Assembly: GCA_028279305.1 (NCBI GenBank)
Contig: JANQOA010000203.1
Location: 1-64,000 of the forward strand
Length of the DNA stretch: 64,000 bases
Direction of reading: 5' to 3'
From: Pseudomonadales bacterium
Lineage (GTDB): Bacteria > Pseudomonadota > Gammaproteobacteria > Pseudomonadales > Azotimanducaceae
The notes beneath the pieces were generated by a model. The model worked only from the letters and a program-made list of their open reading frames with translations. It was not told the DNA's origin and ran no database searches. The position numbers and the translations under genes are program-made. This document shows, in pieces, positions 59,454-64,000 of this stretch. The stretch's first letter is position 1, and the number at the start of each line of letters is the position of its first letter.

Positions 59454-60293
59454 CTACAGCAACTCGGCCGCCAGATTGTCCAGCGAGCTTAAGATATTGT
59501 CTTCCTGGTAAAACCCGAGCATGGGTATCAGACGCTGCACCCCCAACGCGGCGTAGTCGTCCTGCATGGCTTTGTTGGGCGGTTTGGGTGGGGTGACGGA
59601 TATCTCCAGCTCACCCAGGTGAGCGGGGCGTTCGTAACGGGCTTTGGCCAGCTCCAGTTGCTCCAGTACCTTGCCGGTGGTCGCAACATCCAGGGCAAAG
59701 CCGTACCAGCCGTTGCCATGGGTTACAGCGCGGCGCAGGGCTGCCGGGCTGGCGCCGCCGACAATCACCGGCGGGCCGCCGTTCTGCACCGGCCGCGGCT
59801 GGGCTTGAATCTTGTCAAACTGAACAAAATTGCCTGCGAAGCTGGGTTGGGGTTCATTCCACAGCGCGCGCATGGCGTCAATGTACTCGTCGGTGCGCGC
59901 TCCGCGGCTGGCAAAATCCACGCCCAGAGCGGCAAATTCCTGGTGCAGATAGCCGGCGCCGATGCCGAACAGCAGGCGGCCGTTGGACAATACATCCAGG
60001 CTGCCGATTTCTTTTGCCAGCACTACCGGATTACGTTGCGCAATCAGGGTGATGCCGGTGCCGAATCTGATGGTTCTGGTGACCGCCGCCAGATGCGCCA
60101 GCATGGCGGGCGGGTGCACCATGGGTGTGTCCGGCTCAGCGGGCGAGGGCGCTTCGCGGGGGTCCGGCAGCACCACATGCTCACCGGTCCAGACAGATTC
60201 AAAGCCCAGGCCTTCAGCATGTTGAGTGACCTTTACCGCCCATTGCGGCTGTGCCAGAAAATTCATATTGATGCCAAACAGGCCTACTTTCAT
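59454..60293 (-). CDS. LLM-class (luciferase-like) flavin or F420 oxidoreductase
   Basis: ATG 60293 (M-K-V-G-L-F-G-I-N) gives 279 residues, with GGGGAG upstream. TIM-barrel text typical of the luciferase-like family: G-L-G-F-E-S-V-W-T-G-E-H-V, I-R-F-G-T-G-I-T-L-I-A-Q-R-N-P-V-V-L-A-K-E-I-G-S-L-D, G-R-L-L-F-G-I-G-A-G-Y, and G-G-P-P-V-I-V-G-G-A-S-P-A-A. Cofactor may be FMN or F420; the sequence does not decide. It lies 31 bases after the ABC permease and one base before the MFS gene. Confidence 0.9.
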   Translation of the reverse strand: MKVGLFGINMNFLAQPQWAVKVTQHAEGLGFESVWTGEHVVLPDPREAPSPAEPDTPMVHPPAMLAHLAAVTRTIRFGTGITLIAQRNPVVLAKEIGSLDVLSNGRLLFGIGAGYLHQEFAALGVDFASRGARTDEYIDAMRALWNEPQPSFAGNFVQFDKIQAQPRPVQNGGPPVIVGGASPAALRRAVTHGNGWYGFALDVATTGKVLEQLELAKARYERPAHLGELEISVTPPKPPNKAMQDDYAALGVQRLIPMLGFYQEDNILSSLDNLAAELL

Positions 60294-60324
60294 GTGCGCT
60301 TGCTCCCCGGCAAATCGGCAAATC

Positions 60325-61497
60325 TTATCCCAAAATGCGTTCCCGGTTGTACAGCGCAATGGCTACCCAGGCCAGCAGGCCGGTGTACACCGTGGTGGTG
60401 GTCATGGACACCAGGGCATGGATTAATGCCACGGGTTCGTTTTTGATCAGGTCGGTCATCAGCGTGGCCTGGCTGAGACTGGGAACAAACATCACCGCCA
60501 GGGAGGTGTCCACGTTCATGAACTGGGCCACGATAATCGGCGCGGTGGGGATAAAAATCACCATGGTCAGGTAGGTCTGCGCTTCTTTGTAGCTGCGCGC
60601 GAAGGACGCCACTACCGTCAGCAGGGCAGCGGCAAAGAGGATCAACGGCAGCGATACGATAAACACCGGCAGCAGCTGTCCCAGGCCTACTTCCAACGAC
60701 ATGCCGATGCGCTCGAACGGCACAAACGGGATGCTGACATACAGGCTGAGCAGAAAGATAACCAGGCTGGCGGCGCCGAACACCGAAGTGGCCGCCAGCT
60801 TTCCCAGTACCAGCTGCATGCGGCTGATGGGTTGTGTCAGCAGCGGTTCCAGCGAACCGTGTTCACGCTCACCGGCGGTGGTGTCGATGGCCAGATAAAA
60901 GCCGCCCATAAAGACCACCAGCACCAGGAAGTAAGGCAGCGATGCCAGGATTGTCAGCGCGCGGGCGGCGGGTGAAGCCACGTCCACTTCCTGGGTGGTA
61001 ATGGGCCGGCTGATGGTGGCGTCCAGCCCGCGCAGCTGCAGGCGCAGCACCCCGATGGTGCTGCTGTAACGGTTAATGTAAGCACGCAGCTGGCTGATGT
61101 GTTTGCGGGTGGTGGAGATCTCGCTGCTGTCGTGTACCAGCAGCAGGGTGTTCATATTGCCTTTGGCATACCGCTGGGCATAGTCCGGGCTGATCACCAG
61201 CACCAGATCATGGTCGCCCGAAGTGACCAGGCTTTGCGGGTCGTCCACAGTGTCAACTTCTTCGATCACGGTGTCCTGCTGCTGCAGGTACCCCATCAGC
61301 TGCGGCGCATAGCCTGCCCCCATCACCGTGAAGGCTGTGGGTTCGTCGCTTTCACCCAGGGCGCGGTCCAGCACCAGCACCATGATGCCGACAAACAGTA
61401 CCGGTCCCAGAATGGCCAGGGAAAATGAAGAAATCAGCGTGCGCCGGTCGCGCAGGTTATCCACGCATTCTTTGGCCAGCACCACGGAAAAGCTCAC
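60325..61497 (-). CDS. ABC-2 type permease (NatB-like)
   Basis: A 390-residue protein with one helix at residues 25-47, a periplasmic domain of about 130 residues, then five to six helices. The text D-R-R-T-L-I-S-S-F-S-L at the N terminus and T-A-G-E-R-E-H-G-S-L-E-P-L-L-T-Q-P-I after the second helix is that of NatB/YhgE-type exporters. GTG 61497 overlaps the ATPase stop (GTGA). Sodium or drug export is possible but not shown. Confidence 0.88.
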   Translation of the reverse strand: MSFSVVLAKECVDNLRDRRTLISSFSLAILGPVLFVGIMVLVLDRALGESDEPTAFTVMGAGYAPQLMGYLQQQDTVIEEVDTVDDPQSLVTSGDHDLVLVISPDYAQRYAKGNMNTLLLVHDSSEISTTRKHISQLRAYINRYSSTIGVLRLQLRGLDATISRPITTQEVDVASPAARALTILASLPYFLVLVVFMGGFYLAIDTTAGEREHGSLEPLLTQPISRMQLVLGKLAATSVFGAASLVIFLLSLYVSIPFVPFERIGMSLEVGLGQLLPVFIVSLPLILFAAALLTVVASFARSYKEAQTYLTMVIFIPTAPIIVAQFMNVDTSLAVMFVPSLSQATLMTDLIKNEPVALIHALVSMTTTTVYTGLLAWVAIALYNRERILG

Positions 61498-62240
61498 GGT
61501 GCGGCCGTCTCCCCGGGTTGCTCCTCAACACCGGCCAGTTGGATAAATGCTTCTTCCAGGTCGTCCGTGCCGGCGTGGCTGCGCAGGGCTTCGATGCTGC
61601 CGTCGAATTTCACCTCACCTTTGCCGATCACCACCACATCGTCACACAGGGCGTCCACCTCCTGCATGATGTGGCTGGAAAACAGCACACATTTGCCGTG
61701 GGTTTTGAGCTGCCGCACGATGCTGCGCAGCGCCCGGGTGGCCATCACGTCCAGGCCGTTGGTGGGTTCGTCCAGGATCACGTGCTGGGGGTTGTGGATC
61801 AGTGCCCGCGCCAGCGCCACCTTGATTTTCTGGCCCTGGGAAAAGCCGGCGGTGCGGCGCCCGGCAAAGTCCGCCATGTCCAGCATCTCCACCAGACCCT
61901 CGATGCGTTCGTCCAGTTCACTGTTGCTTAAACCCTGCAGGCGGCCGAAGTAACGGATGTTTTCCACGCCGGTGAGGCGCGCGTACAACCCTGAGTTGTG
62001 GGGCAGCACGCCGATGGAGCGCCGCACTTGCATGGCCTGTCCGGCCACGTCCATGCCGGCCACCCGGGCGTAACCGCCGTCGGGCTGGACCACCGAGGCG
62101 AGAATGCGCAGGGTGGTGGACTTACCGGCGCCGTTGGGGCCTAACAAGGCAGTGATATTGCCGTCCCGGGCGGTAAAAGAAACTTGTTTGACCGCCTGTA
62201 CCGCGCCAAACCGCTTGCTCAGGTTGCTCACTTCAATCAC
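61494..62240 (-). CDS. ABC transporter ATP-binding protein (NatA-like)
   Basis: A 248-residue ATPase: Walker A L-G-P-N-G-A-G-K-S-T-T, signature F-S-Q-G-Q-K-I-K, Walker B H-V-I-L-D-E-P-T-N-G-L-D, switch histidine in F-S-S-H-I-M. It ends in an acidic, Pro-rich tail (E-E-Q-P-G-E-T-A-A-P). Starts with GTG overlapping the stop of the peptidase gene (GTGA) and is coupled to the permease in the same way. Confidence 0.93.
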   Translation of the reverse strand: MIEVSNLSKRFGAVQAVKQVSFTARDGNITALLGPNGAGKSTTLRILASVVQPDGGYARVAGMDVAGQAMQVRRSIGVLPHNSGLYARLTGVENIRYFGRLQGLSNSELDERIEGLVEMLDMADFAGRRTAGFSQGQKIKVALARALIHNPQHVILDEPTNGLDVMATRALRSIVRQLKTHGKCVLFSSHIMQEVDALCDDVVVIGKGEVKFDGSIEALRSHAGTDDLEEAFIQLAGVEEQPGETAAP

Positions 62241-63715
62241 GGCGGCGGACCCATCAGATCAACAAAAAACGGGTAGGGCCCCAGGTGCTGGGTGCAGCTA
62301 TCGTCAATCTCTTCCACATCCGCTGATTCAACAAAGTCCAGGACCATTTTTGGAATGCAACCGCGGGCAATTACGCCGTGGCCCTGCCCGGGCGCCACCA
62401 CGTGGTGCGCCTGGCTCAGGCCCGGCAGCACCTGGGCCGCCCAGGCGGGCGGGGTGATGGGGTCATATTCTCCGGACAGCAGCAGGGTGGGCACGTCACT
62501 GCGCAGGGGTTCTTTCATGTCTTCGTGCAGGGTGCCCCGGGGCCAGGCGGAACACATGGCGGCCAGCGTGTCATACATTTCCCGGCCCAGATAGGTATTG
62601 TCCAGGGCGGTGTAGTCTACCGGTTGGATGGCGAAAAACGGCGCATCTTCGGTGCACACCACCGCGTTGTGCATGCCATAGTTCAGCGCCGTGGTGATGT
62701 CGTGCACCAGGCGCAGGGCGTTGGCCGCCACCGGCAGATAATTCTGCTCCGCGGCGGCCTGGTGGATGATCAGCGGGATCAGGCCGCTGGTTTCCGGGGC
62801 ATACAGGGCAAAGCGCAGCCACATGGCCAGATGCCCGTAGCCGAGCTTCAATTCCGTGGGTAAGCCGGTGACCGGATGCTGCAGCTGCAGCGGAATAGCA
62901 GCGTCTTTAAGGCGTTGGGAAACTTGTGCAAATTCCTCTTCCAACCGTGGGAAGGTCTCCGCGCAGGCGGCGTCTTCCGCGCAGCGGTCGAATACCGCCT
63001 GCAGACTGTCCTGGCTGTGCACGGCAATACTGCCGCCCAGCACCCGCTGAGGCGGCACCACCCCGTCGATCACCACGGCCCGGGTGGCGTCCGGGTAGGT
63101 GCGCATGTACTGCATGGCAACCCGGGTACCGTAAGACACCCCGTAAACGGACAATTGCCGGTAACCGAGGGTTTGGCGTAACGCTTCAAGATCTTCCACC
63201 GCCACGCTGGTGGTGAAAAAGCGCGGATCGTGGGGCAGGCTGTCCAGGCACTGCCGGGTCATGGTCACGGTGGTGGCCGCATCGGGCACCTCCACGGTAT
63301 CCGTCAGAGCCTCACAGGTCAGCGGTGCTGAACGGCCGGTACCGCGTTGGTCGATCACCAGCACGTCACGCTTGCGGGTAAAGGCCCGCATCACCTGGGC
63401 CAGATCCACCAGCAGATCGACGGAAGAACCGCCCGGCCCGCCGTTGATAATGGTAAACGCGTCTGCAGCAGGTTCCAGGGCGGTGCTGGGCAAACGGGTG
63501 ACAAACAGTTCCAGTTGTCCGGCATCCGGGTTATTGCGGTCCAGCGGTTGCCGCCAACGGCTGCATTCCGCGGTGAGGTTGCCGTTACCGCCGCTGCCGG
63601 TTAACGAGCAGGGCTGAAACTCAAGGGTTTCAGCCTGCACGGCGCTGATGCCGCAAAACCATACAGCCGCCGCCGGCAACAACAGGCGCAACGCCGCCAA
63701 CCCCTGCGCGCGCAC
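62237..63715 (-). CDS. Exported alpha/beta hydrolase, S33 tripeptidyl-aminopeptidase type
   Basis: A 492-residue protein with a signal peptide (about residues 1-29, ending A-V-Q-A-E). Family features in order: I-N-G-G-P-G-G-S-S oxyanion region, D-Q-R-G-T-G-R-S, the nucleophile elbow Y-G-V-S-Y-G-T-R, the aspartate in S-G-E-Y-D-P-I-T-P, and the histidine in G-Q-G-H-G-V. There are several cysteines in the cap for disulfides. It would trim peptides or hydrolyse esters in the periplasm. The GTG start overlaps the last base of the ispB stop (TAGTG). Confidence 0.9.
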   Translation of the reverse strand: MRAQGLAALRLLLPAAAVWFCGISAVQAETLEFQPCSLTGSGGNGNLTAECSRWRQPLDRNNPDAGQLELFVTRLPSTALEPAADAFTIINGGPGGSSVDLLVDLAQVMRAFTRKRDVLVIDQRGTGRSAPLTCEALTDTVEVPDAATTVTMTRQCLDSLPHDPRFFTTSVAVEDLEALRQTLGYRQLSVYGVSYGTRVAMQYMRTYPDATRAVVIDGVVPPQRVLGGSIAVHSQDSLQAVFDRCAEDAACAETFPRLEEEFAQVSQRLKDAAIPLQLQHPVTGLPTELKLGYGHLAMWLRFALYAPETSGLIPLIIHQAAAEQNYLPVAANALRLVHDITTALNYGMHNAVVCTEDAPFFAIQPVDYTALDNTYLGREMYDTLAAMCSAWPRGTLHEDMKEPLRSDVPTLLLSGEYDPITPPAWAAQVLPGLSQAHHVVAPGQGHGVIARGCIPKMVLDFVESADVEEIDDSCTQHLGPYPFFVDLMGPPP

Positions 63716-64000
63716 TAAAACAGCCGTGCGGTACTGTAATGGGTGACGGTGCGCAGGGCGTCCGCGTAAGCGCCGGCCGGCAGCGCGTCTATGCAGCTTA
63801 ATGCCTTTTCGGATTCTGTCACCGCGGCCTGATGGGTGTATTCCAGGGCGCCGCAGCGCTGCACAATGGCCAGGATCTGTTCCAGGTTGCCGGCGGACTG
63901 CTGCGCAATGGCCTCGCGGATGATCTGACGGTCCGCCTGGTCTGCGTGTTCCAGGGCATAAATTAGGGGCAGGGTCAGTTTGCCTTCAGCCAGGTCGTCG
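63715..64000 (-). CDS. ispB: Octaprenyl/polyprenyl diphosphate synthase, C-terminal part (5' end outside window)
   Basis: About 94 codons of the 3' end are visible, from the right edge to the TAG complementary to 63715-63717. The segment D-D-L-A-E-G-K-L-T-L-P-L-I-Y-A-L-E-H is the region just after the second aspartate-rich motif of trans-polyprenyl synthases, and the end A-L-R-T-V-T-H-Y-S-T-A-R-L-F matches IspB tails. It makes the side chain of ubiquinone. Placing it at the head of the minus-strand operon with the S33 hydrolase is by overlap only. Confidence 0.88.
   Translation of the reverse strand, partial: DDLAEGKLTLPLIYALEHADQADRQIIREAIAQQSAGNLEQILAIVQRCGALEYTHQAAVTESEKALSCIDALPAGAYADALRTVTHYSTARLF

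Noticed and set aside
59619..60446. 275-residue plus-strand frame opposite the LLM gene
   Set aside because: Antisense shadow; the minus-strand protein has the complete luciferase-like pattern.

Overview
The window comes from a GC-rich, Gram-negative bacterium, most likely a marine-type gammaproteobacterium. The basis is five TonB-dependent outer-membrane receptors, a Fur-box-controlled siderophore locus, an IspB-type polyprenyl synthase end, and many small catabolic gene sets each with its own TetR, PadR, ArsR or HxlR regulator. No ribosomal, phage or transposase genes are seen. Genus cannot be set from this stretch.

Layout. 1-756 (minus): a translationally coupled pair, a polynucleotide-kinase-type 3'-phosphatase (HAD) and a nucleotidyltransferase cut by the left edge, resembling RNA-repair genes. 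927-3082: a GMC oxidoreductase behind a doubly palindromic promoter, and a TetR regulator. 3131-8961: a divergent Fur-box region between a flavoprotein and a siderophore receptor with its DUF3649/PepSY/DUF3325 membrane reductase genes. 9380-17961: a receptor, giant CobN-like chelatase, membrane protein, TolQ/ExbB and DUF2149 operon (hmuRSTUV-like), facing a Zur-like regulator at 17974-18447. 18485-24407: TetR, PhyH dioxygenase, carboxylesterase, HxlR, two tautomerase-fold genes, DUF4345, TetR. 24581-32505: two further receptors, one with a beta-lactamase-fold hydrolase, one with an HDAC-family deacetylase, plus a LuxR regulator.

32687-33831 holds the most striking gene: a membrane-anchored peroxiredoxin/thioredoxin-fold protein whose redox motif reads W-(TGA)-P-Y-C, with a hairpin just downstream, i.e. 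a probable selenoprotein, followed by a cytochrome b561. 33836-49928 is a string of small metabolic cassettes: MDR reductases, membrane sulfatase, sugar isomerase, DUF2236 oxygenase, alpha/beta hydrolase, ArsR plus an SRPBCC-PDZ fusion, a TPR-type regulator, an MddA-like methyltransferase, a CMD/MDR/FAD-monooxygenase set and a PadR/NUDIX-like/VOC set.

49977-57285 looks like one metallophore-type system: small His-containing exported protein, siderophore receptor, ABC-2 exporter (ATPase plus two DUF3526 permeases, all overlapping) and an AstE/aspartoacylase-like exported zinc hydrolase. It looks more AT-rich than its neighbours. 57305-57978 holds tRNA-Pro(CGG) followed (in its own direction) by three irregular tandem repeats, each starting at or near a copy of the tRNA 3' end. 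58220-64000 (minus) is a tightly packed operon: ispB (partial), S33 peptidase, ABC-2 exporter pair, LLM flavin oxidoreductase and an MFS transporter.

Common theme: capture of iron, heme or other metal chelates across the outer membrane, and oxidation or hydrolysis of small organic compounds under local one-component regulators.
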